Positions 51,024-60,660 are shown, numbered from the stretch's first letter. The stretch: DNA of 64,000 nt from Treponema sp. UBA4377 (GCA_002391235.1 DGRX01000020.1:31967-95966); one strand, 5' to 3'. The notes: generated by a model from the sequence alone, not told the origin. Translations and numbers: made by a program.

Positions 51024-51827
51024 GGCGGGAACTTTGGCGCGCTCGATGGCGTTCTTTTCAATCTGGCGAATGCGCTCTTTTGTAAGCTTGCAAATGTCGC
51101 CGACTTCTTTAAGAGACATTGGCTCCGTTCCGTCCAAACCATAGCGCAGCCTGATGACTTGGGCCTCCTTTGGCTTTAGGTTTCCTAGAACGTCGCGAAC
51201 GTCGCGCTTCATCGCGTTCTTGATAGATCCTTCTTCCGGGTCTTCGTAGCGTGTGTCTTCGATGAAATCGCCGAGAACCGCCTCTTCGCTTTCGCTTCCC
51301 TGAACGCTTGAATCCAAGGAAAGCATCTCCTGACTGATGGCCAAAAGGTCGCGGACGGTGTCGCGTTCCATGTTAAGCTGGGCGGCGACTTCCTTGATTT
51401 CCTCTTCCTCGCTCTTGCGCGCTCCCAAGGATTTCTTGACTTTCTTTATCTTGACCAATTCGTTCACTCTGTTGAGAGGAAGGCGAATCGCGTCCTTTGT
51501 TTCGTAAATGGCTTTGAGAATGCTTTGGCGGATCCACCAAACGGCGTAGGAAATGAAGCGGTAGCCTTTTTGCGGGTCGAACTTGTCGATGGCCGTCATA
51601 AGGCCAACGTTGCCCTCGCTGATAAGGTCTGTCATGTCCATTCCGCTGTGGCGGTATTTTTTTGCGATGTTGACGACAAAGCGCAAGTTGGCGCTGGCGA
51701 TTCTTTGGCGGGCAGCCTGGTCTCCGGCCTTAGCCTTGGCCGCCAAGTCGTTCTCTTCCTCCTTTGTCAAAAGAGGCACCTTGTTGATTTCCTTAAGATA
51801 CATAGAAAGGATTTTGTCGTTCGCCAT
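50988..51827 (-). CDS. RpoS/SigA-like sigma-70 family factor (short form)
   Basis: The 279-residue factor has region 1.2 (DKILSMYLKEINKVPLLTKEEE), region 2 (NLRFVVNIAKKYRHSGMDMTDLISEGNVGLMTAIDKFDPQKG, in part) and the region 2.4 block FISYAVWWIRQSI. Region 3 follows, then region 4 with the helix-turn-helix SLKEVGDICKLTKERIRQIE. It lacks region 1.1 and the non-conserved insert of the primary RpoD, so it is a group 2/RpoS-type factor. An RBS (AAGGGGG) precedes the ATG. Upstream lies a complete sigma-54 promoter match. In Borrelia, rpoS is transcribed by sigma-54; the same arrangement appears here. Confidence 0.88.
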   Translation of the reverse strand: MANDKILSMYLKEINKVPLLTKEEENDLAAKAKAGDQAARQRIASANLRFVVNIAKKYRHSGMDMTDLISEGNVGLMTAIDKFDPQKGYRFISYAVWWIRQSILKAIYETKDAIRLPLNRVNELVKIKKVKKSLGARKSEEEEIKEVAAQLNMERDTVRDLLAISQEMLSLDSSVQGSESEEAVLGDFIEDTRYEDPEEGSIKNAMKRDVRDVLGNLKPKEAQVIRLRYGLDGTEPMSLKEVGDICKLTKERIRQIEKNAIERAKVPASLRAMQAYVAA

Positions 51828-51859
51828 TTTTTCCCCCTTGCGTTTTATACTAATTATAG

Positions 51860-51876
51860 TGCAAGAATCGTGCCAA
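51860..51876 (-). promoter_or_regulatory. Sigma-54 (-24/-12) promoter of the sigma factor gene
   Basis: Reading the minus strand from 51876: T-TGGCACG-ATTC-TTGC-A, matching the sigma-54 consensus TGGCACG-N4-TTGCW at every fixed position. The -12 GC lies 33 bases before the ATG, leaving a leader of about 22 bases that includes the AAGGGGG RBS. A TATAAT overlaps downstream but has no -35 at 17 bases. Confidence 0.75.
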
Positions 51877-52011
51877 CTTTTTAAAAACTGAACGGAAATT
51901 CAAAAAATCCGGCCCGCTTTGGCAAAAAGCCCGAATTTTGGCGAATTTTAACGATTTTTCTTGCCGTTTGGAGGAAATTTTATTAAATTAAAAGTATAAG
52001 TTGGAATATTC

Positions 52012-52068
52012 TGCGTCAGTTTGACGCATTTGTTGTATTTTGAATGAAATTTGGGTCATTCTGACCCA
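52012..52068. promoter_or_regulatory. Paired palindromes, probable enhancer-binding-protein sites
   Basis: TGCGTCA-gtt-TGACGCA (52012-52028) and TGGGTCA-ttc-TGACCCA (52052-52068) are two 7-bp palindromes with 3-base centres, spaced 40 bp. They lie about 135-190 bp upstream of the sigma-54 site. The second is followed by a T run on the plus strand, but no plus-strand gene enters here, so termination is unlikely. Confidence 0.6.
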
Positions 52069-52083
52069 TTTTTTTTAGGGTCA

Positions 52084-52219
52084 TTGCGGATTGATAATTT
52101 AAAAATCAATCCGCAAAACGAGCGAGTCAAGGCCTTGATTGCCCGCGCTCGCAAGAGCGCAGTTGAATAAATTCCAACTAGCAAAACGGCACGTAGCGTC
52201 AGCGTGCCTTGACCGCTCG
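52084..52219. repeat. Bipartite palindromic intergenic element
   Basis: This fills the rest of the 406-bp gap upstream of the sigma gene. TTGCGGATTGAT (52084-52095) and ATCAATCCGCAA (52105-52116) form a 12-bp hairpin. CGAGCG-a-GTCAAGG (52119-52132) pairs with CCTTGAC-CGCTCG (52207-52219) at long range. GGCACG/CGTGCC sits inside. The same two-part layout occurs at 57745-57822. Confidence 0.65.
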
Positions 52220-52233
52220 TATTATGACGCGCT

Positions 52234-52797
52234 TTATTGGCTTTTCTTTGCTTCTTGAACAAAATCTTCTGTTGTCATCAGTTTTACGTGGAGCGGCGAA
52301 AGGCCTTCTAGCGTAAGGCAGGTGGCGGCGGCTTTTTCTTTTGTAAGGCCGCTTGTGGCGTCGGTCAAATAGACCGTGTAAACGCCCGCGTCAATCAATT
52401 CAAAAACAGTGGACAAAACGCAGCAGTCGTCAACTACGCCAGCGACCACGACGCGCTTGGCCTTTAGCGCCGCCTTTTTGATTTGGGGAACGCTAAGCGA
52501 CGAGTACTTGGATTTTTGGCAGACCTTAAAGCGGCCTGAAAGCGCGGCGATTTGCGGCAAAAGTTCGTTGGCGTTTTTGTCGTCGTTTATGGCCTTGTAT
52601 TTTTGGTTGTAGGCCGCCCATACGCCGCGCGCTTTTTTGTCGGCGATGAATTTTGTTATGATGGCGCTGTCAGCCGCGCCGGACTCGACCACGCGCAAAA
52701 TGTTGCCCGCGGCTCCTTCGGTGTCAAGGCATTCCCATTCGCCGCCCTTTGCGTAAACGTTTTGCATGTCGATAATCAACAATAAGTCGCCCTTCAT
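52234..52797 (-). CDS. Isochorismatase-family cysteine hydrolase
   Basis: Start 52797 (MKGDLLLIID) is chosen because AGGAGAACC lies just upstream; the longer ORF continues into a region without support. The 187-residue protein has the family triad: D10 in LLIIDMQN, a lysine around SGRFKVCQKS, and the nucleophile Cys in VAGVVDDCCVLST. The family includes nicotinamidases, isochorismatases and carbamoyl-hydrolases. The VDDCCV block resembles nicotinamidase-like members, but the substrate is uncertain. It is separated from the sigma gene by a structured 406-bp gap. Confidence 0.85.
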   Translation of the reverse strand: MKGDLLLIIDMQNVYAKGGEWECLDTEGAAGNILRVVESGAADSAIITKFIADKKARGVWAAYNQKYKAINDDKNANELLPQIAALSGRFKVCQKSKYSSLSVPQIKKAALKAKRVVVAGVVDDCCVLSTVFELIDAGVYTVYLTDATSGLTKEKAAATCLTLEGLSPLHVKLMTTEDFVQEAKKSQ

Positions 52798-52909
52798 TTT
52801 TGGTTCTCCTATGATGCGGCTGTCCGCGCGAGTTTGGCTGCGAGCGCGGATGTTGCCGATTATGCGGCGCTCCGGCATTTTTGGCTTTCCGCCAGTTTTA
52901 GCGCCGCTA

Positions 52910-55300
52910 TTACTCCTTGATGACCATAAGCTGCGCGGCTTGGTAGGCCGGCAAAAACTTTTTCGTTCCGCCGTTTTGGAACTGAACGTGAATCACGTAT
53001 TCGCCGTCGCGTACTTCCGCCTTTACGATTTGGCCGTAGCCGTAGTCGTCGTGGTAGACCGCCTGGCCCAGCCCATATTTTTTGGCCAGCGGATGCTTGA
53101 TTTTTGGCGCGGCGGAAGCGTTGGGGGCGCCAAAATTGCTGGAGGCGCCGTAAGCGTTGGAGCGGCGGCCCTGCTGGTCATACTGCGGCGTGTCGTCGTA
53201 AAAGTCGCCGTCGGAATATTCGCCGCCGCCGTAATTGCCTTCATCGCCAAAATCCGCGCCGCCGTTAATCGCGCGCTCAAAGCTTGGCGGAACGTTTCCC
53301 AAAAGGCGGAAGGTGTCCGCGCCCGCTTCCTGCAAAAAAACGCTGGGCTGCATGAACTCGGTTCGGCCGTACATGCGGCGCGCGGCGCAGCTGGTTATGT
53401 AAAGCTCGTCCTGGGCGCGCGTGATGCCTACGTAAAAAAGGCGGCGCTCTTCTTCAAGCTCGGCGGCGGATTTGTCCGCGCGCGGAAAGATTCCCTGTTC
53501 CAAGCCTGTGATGATGACGCGCTTAAATTCCAAGCCCTTTGTGTTGTGCAATGTGATTAAGGTCACGCGGTCAAGGCTTTGCTCTTCTTGGCTTGCGAGC
53601 GTTCTGTCCAATTCTATTGAATCCAAAAATTCCAAAAGGCCGTCTATGTTAAGCGGATAGAGGCTTGCGTTGTTTGCCAGCTCCTGCATGTTGGCCACGC
53701 GCTGGGTTCCGCTTATTTCGTCGTCGGCCTGGTGGTATTCTTCCAAGCCGCTTTTTTGCATGATCTCTTCGACAAGCGTTCCAAGGTTTTGGCTCGCGCT
53801 TGCGGCTTTTGCGGCGGGAACGGTTGGAGCGCCAAAATCGCCGGCCTCGCTGGAATCGTTTTTCGCGGCCGTTGAGTCGCCGAGTTTTTCCTTAAACGAA
53901 TCGACGAGCGCGGAAAATTTTTCCAATCCCTCCCGCGCTTTTTTGGAAAGGCTTTGCGCGAGCTCTTTTGAGGCCGTAATCAAGTCTTGCGATTTGGATT
54001 TTGCCGCGTCGATGATTTTATCCTGGCTTGTGGGGCCAAGGCCGCGCGCGGGCTTGTTGACGATTCTGCGAAATGCGATTTCATCCTTGGGGTTTGCCAA
54101 GAGCGCGAGGAAGGCAAGCAAGTCTTTTATTTCTTCGCGCTCGTAAAACTTCAAAGTTCCCACGACTTGGTATGGAATTCTTTTGTGGAGGAACTCGCTT
54201 TCAAAGACAAGCGACTGCGCGTTTGTTCTATATAAAATGGCCCAGTCGGAATAGGCGCCGCCTTTTTTGACTTGCTTTTTTATCAGCTCGGCGCAAAAGG
54301 CCGCTTCGTCGTCTTGGTTTGGCAAAAAAATCAAGTCGGGCTTTTTTCCGTCGCCGCGCTCGGCGCTGAGGGTTTTTCCAAGGCGGTCGCTGTTGTTTTT
54401 TATGACGCAGTTGGCGGCGTTTAATATCGCGCTTGTGGAACGGTAGTTCCGCTCCAAGCGTATCAGCTGCGTTCCCGGAAATTCTTTTTGAAAGTTAAGG
54501 ATGTTCTGGACTTCCGCTCCGCGAAATTTATAAATCGACTGGTCGTCGTCGCCAACGACGCAAACGTAAGTTCCGCTGTCTTGGTCAACGCCGCTCAAGG
54601 CTTTTAAAAGCAAAAATTGCGCGACGTTTGAGTCCTGGTATTCGTCAACCATAATCACGCGGTAGCGGTAATGCATTTGCCGCGCGATGTTGGCGTTTTC
54701 CGCCAGAACTTGGACGGGCAGCATGATGAGGTCGCCAAAGTCAACGTTTCCGGTGGAACGCAGGCGCTTTTGGTAGGCCGCGTAGACTTCCGGAAAAAGC
54801 GGGTCGCTTGAAACTTCGCCAAGGCGCAGGCTGTCGGGCGGAAGGCAATAGTCTTTTGCCAGCGCGATGCTGTGGGCGTAGGAAGCGGCCTCGGACTTTT
54901 TTAGGCCGGGCGTGGATTTTTGGATAAGAGTGACCATGTCGTCGTCGTCGTAAACCGTAAAGTTTTTGTCAACGCCTGCGGCTTCCGCGTATCGGCGCAA
55001 AAAATACGCGCCAACAGAGTGAAATGTCTTTATTAGACCTAGTTCTGCGTTTGGTTCTAATGCAGTGGCCCGCTCGCGCATTTCGTTGGCCGCTTTTTTT
55101 GTGAAGGTTACGGCAAGGATGGAGCGGGGGTCCACGTTTTTTTCTGAAATGAGCCAGGCGATTTTTGTCGTGATTACGCGCGTCTTTCCGCTTCCCGCTC
55201 CCGCCAAAATCAAAAGCGGCGAGCCTTCGTGCTCCACGGCCTGCTTTTGTTCAGGATTCAAGAGAGAAAGATATTTTTGCAATTCGGGTGTCGCGGGCAT
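52910..55300 (-). CDS. pcrA: UvrD/PcrA-type superfamily 1 DNA helicase
   Basis: The 796-residue ATPase unwinds DNA 3'-5' in repair and replication restart. Motifs in order: Q-motif L-N-P-E-Q-K-Q-A-V, Walker A LAGAGSGKT near 33, motif Ia TFTKKAANEMRERA and Walker B DEYQDSN. Motif III is GDDDQSIYKFRGA and motif IV LERNYRST; near 600 come LITLHNTKGLEFKRVIITG and VGITRAQDELYITSC. An insertion rich in Asp/Tyr/Gly (about 700-745) precedes the PcrA-like C-terminal Tudor-type domain (YHDDYGYGQIVKAEV). A TAGTATAAT element lies just before the ATG. Confidence 0.94.
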   Translation of the reverse strand: MPATPELQKYLSLLNPEQKQAVEHEGSPLLILAGAGSGKTRVITTKIAWLISEKNVDPRSILAVTFTKKAANEMRERATALEPNAELGLIKTFHSVGAYFLRRYAEAAGVDKNFTVYDDDDMVTLIQKSTPGLKKSEAASYAHSIALAKDYCLPPDSLRLGEVSSDPLFPEVYAAYQKRLRSTGNVDFGDLIMLPVQVLAENANIARQMHYRYRVIMVDEYQDSNVAQFLLLKALSGVDQDSGTYVCVVGDDDQSIYKFRGAEVQNILNFQKEFPGTQLIRLERNYRSTSAILNAANCVIKNNSDRLGKTLSAERGDGKKPDLIFLPNQDDEAAFCAELIKKQVKKGGAYSDWAILYRTNAQSLVFESEFLHKRIPYQVVGTLKFYEREEIKDLLAFLALLANPKDEIAFRRIVNKPARGLGPTSQDKIIDAAKSKSQDLITASKELAQSLSKKAREGLEKFSALVDSFKEKLGDSTAAKNDSSEAGDFGAPTVPAAKAASASQNLGTLVEEIMQKSGLEEYHQADDEISGTQRVANMQELANNASLYPLNIDGLLEFLDSIELDRTLASQEEQSLDRVTLITLHNTKGLEFKRVIITGLEQGIFPRADKSAAELEEERRLFYVGITRAQDELYITSCAARRMYGRTEFMQPSVFLQEAGADTFRLLGNVPPSFERAINGGADFGDEGNYGGGEYSDGDFYDDTPQYDQQGRRSNAYGASSNFGAPNASAAPKIKHPLAKKYGLGQAVYHDDYGYGQIVKAEVRDGEYVIHVQFQNGGTKKFLPAYQAAQLMVIKE

Positions 55301-55362
55301 AGAAGATTATACTAGCGCATTTTTTAGAAAAAATCCACAGGCGGCAGGAACGGGCTGAACTT

Positions 55363-56199
55363 TCACTTCTTTTTTACTTCCAGCGCCTTTTTGTCTTTTG
55401 CGTTCAAGGAGGAAACCGCTTTTAAGCCGGTCGCCTTTTCGTATTCCTTTTTGGCGGTGTGGGCCACTTTTCCTCCGCGAACGGCGACGCTTTTGCTTTC
55501 CTCAAAGCCTTGCGGCTCTTCTTGCTTTGAAATTGAAGTCGCGGTTACTTCGGCAAGCATGTTCAAGACAAGTTCAATGTTCGTCATGTTGTCGCGCAGG
55601 TTTTCTTTTTTAAGGCCTTTCTTTTGCTTGTATTCTTTTACAGTGAGGCCGCTCCAGGCTTTTGTCATTTCGTTGGTCAGAATGGCGAAGTCCGCTTCTT
55701 TTTCAATTCCGCGGGCCTTCCATTCATCCGTCAATTCCTTTCGCATTTCGATGGTCTGGAGGCGTTGGTTTATCCAGCCGTCGGTGTAGCCCTTGGCGCG
55801 GTAATATTCCGCTCCGCGAGAAATCGCCTTTTCTGGGTCGACGTATTCTTCCAGCCTGTCGTTGCCTACTTGCGCCAGCCACATTTTGAAGGGTTCCGCT
55901 TTTGGGGAGGGAATCGATTGAATCAGGCGAAGGACGTTTTTTGTGGAAAGAACGTCGGTGGAGTAGTTTTTTCCGTCCGATGCAGGCAGTTTCAGTTGTC
56001 CGATTTTATCGGACAACTCACTTCCTTCTTGCAAAAGTTTCTTTTTTAAATCGTTCCAATACTTTCGCGGACGGTCTGTTTCCGACAGAACTTCCACAAT
56101 GTCCACAACCGAAAAATACCATTCCTCTTCTTCGGCGTTCCACGCGTAGCGAACCTTTTTGTTTTCAAAGAGCTTGAGTTTGTTTTTGGAATTTTCCAT
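55363..56199 (-). CDS. Bro-N domain protein (DinD/antirepressor-like)
   Basis: The 278-residue protein begins with a Bro-N domain (about 8-110: VRYAWNAEEEEWYFSVVDIVEVLSETDRPRKYW, in part, and VLRLIQSIPSPKAEPFKMWLAQVG). The helical part with GYTDGWINQRLQTIEMRKELTDEWKARG and LTVKEYKQKKGLKKENLRDNMTNIEL is typical of chromosomal Bro-N/DinD-type proteins. DinD blocks RecA filaments in E. coli; phage relatives are antirepressors. The Lys-rich tail is low-complexity. It is probably of mobile origin and was kept on the chromosome. Confidence 0.82.
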   Translation of the reverse strand: MENSKNKLKLFENKKVRYAWNAEEEEWYFSVVDIVEVLSETDRPRKYWNDLKKKLLQEGSELSDKIGQLKLPASDGKNYSTDVLSTKNVLRLIQSIPSPKAEPFKMWLAQVGNDRLEEYVDPEKAISRGAEYYRAKGYTDGWINQRLQTIEMRKELTDEWKARGIEKEADFAILTNEMTKAWSGLTVKEYKQKKGLKKENLRDNMTNIELVLNMLAEVTATSISKQEEPQGFEESKSVAVRGGKVAHTAKKEYEKATGLKAVSSLNAKDKKALEVKKK

Positions 56200-56424
56200 A
56201 CCTTCCTCACAAGACGTTTAATTTTCAGCGCTGGTCCAACATCAGCCTGAATTGCGGTAAAGAAAATATAAGGTCAAAAATGTCGTTTTTTTAGCCGCGC
56301 GCGTTAAAAAAAATAAAGGTCATTGTTGGAGTCGGAACGGTCATCGCGCGGCAAACTTTACGCTTTTAAATATAGCGATTTTTTTGCGGAAGGGCAAGGG
56401 AGGGAAGACTGACTTGTTGAACGA

Positions 56425-56453
56425 TTGAAAACGCGCGGAGTTTGTTGTAAAAT
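56425..56453 (+). promoter_or_regulatory. Promoter of the YkvA-like gene (leaderless type)
   Basis: TTGAAA (56425-56430), 17 bases, TAAAAT (56448-56453), eight bases to the ATG at 56462. Confidence 0.6.
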
Positions 56454-56461
56454 ATCCTTCG

Positions 56462-56872
56462 ATGTTCGGTATAAAGAAAAACGCAAAAAAGGAATTGGAG
56501 CGGCTCAAAAAAAGCGAATGGTCGCAGGAAAGCGCGCAAAAGATTTTGCAAAGCGAAAAGCGGCTGGACAAAATCACGCTTGCGCCGGCGCTTAGGGAAT
56601 GCGCGGACGACGTAAAATTGTTTTTTGCGATGCTGCGCGATTTTGTCACAAAAAAATATCCTTACTTGCCCTTGCGCGTTTGCATTGTTGTGGCCGGAGC
56701 GTTGGCCTACCTTTTGGCGCCGCTAGACTTTTTGCCGGACTTTCTTCCGGCGCTGGGCCTTGTTGACGACGCGGCCTTGATAGCGCTATGCGTCAAATTC
56801 GCCGCGCAAGACATCGACGACTACAAGGCTTGGCTAAAAGAAAAGGACGCGGAAAGCGGAGGGTCAAAATGA
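56462..56872 (+). CDS. YkvA/DUF1232 family membrane protein
   Basis: The 136-residue protein has the YkvA (DUF1232) core at about residues 70-110: a short hydrophobic segment, then AYLLAPLDFLPDFLPALGLVDDAALIA. The N-terminal 60 residues are charged and helical. The role of the family is unknown; members sit at the inner membrane. It overlaps the next gene by ATGA, so the two form an operon. Confidence 0.85.
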   Translation: MFGIKKNAKKELERLKKSEWSQESAQKILQSEKRLDKITLAPALRECADDVKLFFAMLRDFVTKKYPYLPLRVCIVVAGALAYLLAPLDFLPDFLPALGLVDDAALIALCVKFAAQDIDDYKAWLKEKDAESGGSK

Positions 56873-57567
56873 GCGAAACGAATGATGATATCCGCGCGCA
56901 AAAGGGCGGGGCCGCGTCCAGCGAAAACTTCATCCTTCCGCAAACGGAAGCGACGGTTCAAAAAATAATCGGCGGCGCGCAGGCCTTTTTTGTTTGGGCC
57001 AGGATGGGCCTTTACGCCTTGTATTTTTTGTGGGCCTTGATTCGCGTTTTTGTTTACGCGGATTTTTTTAGGCTGAACATCGTAATCGCGGCGGCGGCCT
57101 TCGCGCTCGCGCTTTTTTACTTTTTGGAAAAATTGCTTGGCGTCCGTTTTCCTAAGGCGGCGAGCGTCGCGCTAAAAATCGTTTGGCGCCTGGCCTCGCT
57201 TTGCATGGCCGTCTTTTTGTTCAAGGGCCTTTTGGATTTTGCCGCGGGCAAGGACAGCGGAACAAGCGAGCGCGTTTTTGCCTTTGAGATAATCTTTACC
57301 GTTTTGTTCATGCTTGGCTGGACGCTCGCGATTTTGGGCGACGTCTTTAACTTGACCGTTCCCATGTGGACGGAACAAATCTTGCAAAGCTTTAAGAGCG
57401 ACATCGAGCCAAGAGGCCTTGCCCGCCGTTCCATCAAAAAAGTTGAGGAAGCCAGCGGCGACGCGCTCAGAAAAGCCGGCCCCAAAATCGCCGCCGGAGT
57501 TGGAGCCTCCACCGTGGCGCTGGGCCTAGCCATGCTAAAAAGGGCGCTGCGGAGAAAGGGCGAGTAA
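56869..57567 (+). CDS. Multi-pass membrane protein, unknown family
   Basis: Start 56869 (MSETNDDIRA) follows from the ATGA overlap with the YkvA gene; the longer ORF from 56788 reads through that gene. The 232-residue product has four to five hydrophobic segments (about 38-60, 64-85, 100-118, 138-165) and a C-terminal amphipathic helix. A final Gly/Ala-rich hydrophobic stretch and a basic end (KRALRRKGE) close the protein. Not recognised. Co-expression with YkvA suggests a shared membrane role. Confidence 0.65.
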   Translation: MSETNDDIRAQKGGAASSENFILPQTEATVQKIIGGAQAFFVWARMGLYALYFLWALIRVFVYADFFRLNIVIAAAAFALALFYFLEKLLGVRFPKAASVALKIVWRLASLCMAVFLFKGLLDFAAGKDSGTSERVFAFEIIFTVLFMLGWTLAILGDVFNLTVPMWTEQILQSFKSDIEPRGLARRSIKKVEEASGDALRKAGPKIAAGVGASTVALGLAMLKRALRRKGE

Positions 57568-57580
57568 CGTTTAAAATAAA

Positions 57581-57610
57581 AAAGACCTTTTGATTTAACA
57601 AAAGGCCTTT
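57581..57610. terminator. Hairpin terminator shared by both directions
   Basis: CCTTTTG (57586-57592) and CAAAAGG (57599-57605) are extended by AAAG/CTTT across one mismatch. A U-rich tail follows on the minus strand (A run 57572-57583), as expected after a minus-strand tRNA tail; it may also end the membrane-protein operon. Confidence 0.65.
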
Positions 57611-57614
57611 CCTT

Positions 57615-57632
57615 CGCCCCCTGCTGGGCTTG
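57615..57632 (-). repeat. 18-bp copy of the tRNA-Asn 3' end
   Basis: These 18 bases equal 57900-57917, the 3' end of the tRNA-Asn gene (discriminator, acceptor 3' strand, T-arm 3' half), in the same orientation 285 bp away. Both copies are followed on the minus strand by a hairpin terminator, so this looks like the relic of a second tRNA gene or an attachment-site duplication. Confidence 0.75.
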
Positions 57633-57707
57633 CCCTTTGGTCGCCGACTCCTTCGGCTTCCGACGGGCCGCTTCCGACCGCTGTCGCGCGCGTCCTTGCG
57701 CGCTTTC

Positions 57708-57736
57708 CCAATAAAATGCTTTTCGCATTTTATTGG
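57708..57736. repeat. 12-bp perfect hairpin
   Basis: CCAATAAAATGC and GCATTTTATTGG around a TTTTC loop, part of the gene-free 57640-57850 stretch. Confidence 0.7.
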
Positions 57737-57744
57737 CGCGGTCT

Positions 57745-57822
57745 ACGGCTGGTCAAGGCACGCTGCGCTCACGGCCTTGACTCAGCCGTTTTCGCGGTTG
57801 CTAAAAAATTATCAACCGCGAA
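57745..57822. repeat. Bipartite palindromic intergenic element, second copy
   Basis: ACGGCTG-GTCAAGG (57745-57758) pairs with CCTTGAC-t-CAGCCGT (57775-57789). It is followed by TTCGCGGTTG/CAACCGCGAA (57791/57813). The layout matches 52084-52219: a GTCAAGG/CCTTGAC stem with a one-base bulge beside an AT-looped 10-12 bp hairpin. Confidence 0.65.
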
Positions 57823-57859
57823 TCTCTTTCAAGCCCATAGATGTAATGCAATTGTTTTA

Positions 57860-57893
57860 AAAACAAAAAACCTCTTGCACTAGACAAGAGGTT
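57860..57893 (-). terminator. tRNA-Asn terminator
   Basis: On the minus strand AACCTCTTG and CAAGAGGTT (57893-57869) enclose a 7-base loop and are followed by TTTTT-G-TTT. Confidence 0.85.
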
Positions 57894-57899
57894 TCCGAC

Positions 57900-57972
57900 C
57901 GCCCCCTGCTGGGCTTGAACCAGCGACACACGGATTAACAGTCCGTTGCTCTACCAGCTGAGCTAAGGGAGC
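57900..57972 (-). tRNA. tRNA-Asn (anticodon GTT)
   Basis: The 73-base minus-strand gene folds into a full cloverleaf. The acceptor is GCTCCCT/AGGGGGC, the D-arm GCTC...GAGC, and the anticodon arm CGGA-CTGTTAA-TCCG with GTT. The T-arm is GCTGG-TTCAAGC-CCAGC, with discriminator G. CCA is not encoded. It is followed by a strong terminator and lies divergent from dnaX. Confidence 0.96.
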
Positions 57973-58059
57973 ATTGCAGGTTGTCCTGCGAATGTGAAAA
58001 GAAGTATATCAAAAAAAGCGTTTTTTTGTCAATAGCCGCGCGAGATTTTTTTTTGGAGG

Positions 58060-58088
58060 TTGAATTTTTATCGATTTTGCGCTAGGGT
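58060..58088 (+). promoter_or_regulatory. Leaderless-type promoter of dnaX-ybaB-recR
   Basis: TTGAAT (58060-58065), 17 bases, TAGGGT (58083-58088), six bases to the ATG at 58095. A GGAGG at 58055-58059 lies too far upstream to act as RBS. Confidence 0.6.
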
Positions 58089-58094
58089 GTTGTC

Positions 58095-59740
<1,646 letters not shown>

Positions 59741-59744
<4 letters not shown>

Positions 59745-60043
59745 ATCCATTTGAATTGTTGAAAGACATCGACGCGATGAAAAAGCAATTGGGAAACGTT
59801 CAGAACGACTTGGCTGGAATCAGCGCGACTGGCTCTTCCGGCGGAAACATCGTCAACGTCACCCTTAACGGAAAGTTTGAAATCACCAACTTGCGCCTTG
59901 ACCCTGTGTGCGTGGACCCCCGCGACATAAAAATGCTTGAAGACTTGATTGTCGCCGCGCACCACGACGCGATGGCGAAAATCCAGGAAGAAATCAAAAA
60001 TAAATTCGGCCCCATGCTCGGCGGCTTGCAAGGCCTTGTATGA
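59741..60043 (+). CDS. ybaB: YbaB/EbfC nucleoid-associated protein
   Basis: The 100-residue protein matches YbaB/EbfC, a small dimer that binds DNA and coats the nucleoid (EbfC in Borrelia). N-terminal helix KDIDAMKKQLGNVQNDLAG, then the sheet GGNIVNVTLNGKFEITNLRLDP and the helix LEDLIVAAHHDAMAKIQEE. Overlaps of four bases with dnaX and recR imply coupled translation. Confidence 0.93.
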
Positions 60044-60630
60044 ACGCGATTGACGAACTTACGGAAAGCTTTTCGCGCCTTCCCGGAATCGGAAAAAAAT
60101 CCGCCGGCCGCATAGCCAACTTTTTGCTAAAGGCCGACTCCGCTTACGTGGAACGATTCGCCTCGCAAATGGCCACGCTTCAGCAAAAAATTCATCCTTG
60201 CTCCGTTTGCGGAAACTGGACGGAAAAGGACCCGTGCCCGATTTGCCAGGACAACCTTCGCGACAGGAGCGTCATTTGCGTGGTGGAGCAGCCGCAGGAC
60301 GTTATGACGATAGAAGGCTTTCACGAGTTCAACGGCCTTTTTCACGTGCTTGGCGGAGTGATTAGCCCGGTTGACGGAATCGGGCCCGACCAGCTTAACG
60401 TCGCAGCCTTGATAAAGCGCGTTCAGGAAGGCGAGGTTTCGGAAATAATAATCGCGACAAACCCAACCGTTGACGGAGACGTCACCGCGCTTTACTTGCA
60501 GCGCCTGCTTGCCTCGCAGACCAAGGCAAAGATAACGCGCCTGGCGAGCGGCCTTCCGGTTGGCGGCGACTTGGAGTACGCCGACAAGTTGACTTTCGCG
60601 CGTTCCTTTAGAGGAAGGATGGAATTGTAG
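60040..60630 (+). CDS. recR: Recombination protein RecR
   Basis: RecR (196 residues) works with RecF/RecO to load RecA at gaps. It has the N-terminal helix-hairpin-helix FSRLPGIGKKSAGRIA and a four-cysteine zinc finger (HPCSVCGNWTEKDPCPIC, C-x-x-C twice). The Toprim domain spans VICVVEQPQDVMTIE to ATNPTVDGDVTALYL, and a Walker-B-like LPVGGDLEYAD near the end is as expected. Length is normal. Confidence 0.95.
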   Translation: MNAIDELTESFSRLPGIGKKSAGRIANFLLKADSAYVERFASQMATLQQKIHPCSVCGNWTEKDPCPICQDNLRDRSVICVVEQPQDVMTIEGFHEFNGLFHVLGGVISPVDGIGPDQLNVAALIKRVQEGEVSEIIIATNPTVDGDVTALYLQRLLASQTKAKITRLASGLPVGGDLEYADKLTFARSFRGRMEL

Positions 60631-60660
60631 CAAGCCCAAGAAGCGGGCGGGAGGAAAATC

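Noticed and set aside
52052..52076. Hairpin plus T run as a plus-strand terminator
   Set aside because: No plus-strand gene ends upstream; pairing with a matching palindrome at 52012 fits regulatory sites better, though termination cannot be excluded.
57620..58094. Signal recognition particle RNA, often found near dnaX
   Set aside because: The conserved GGAAGG/AGCA core of 4.5S RNA was not found; the region contains only palindromes and the tRNA.
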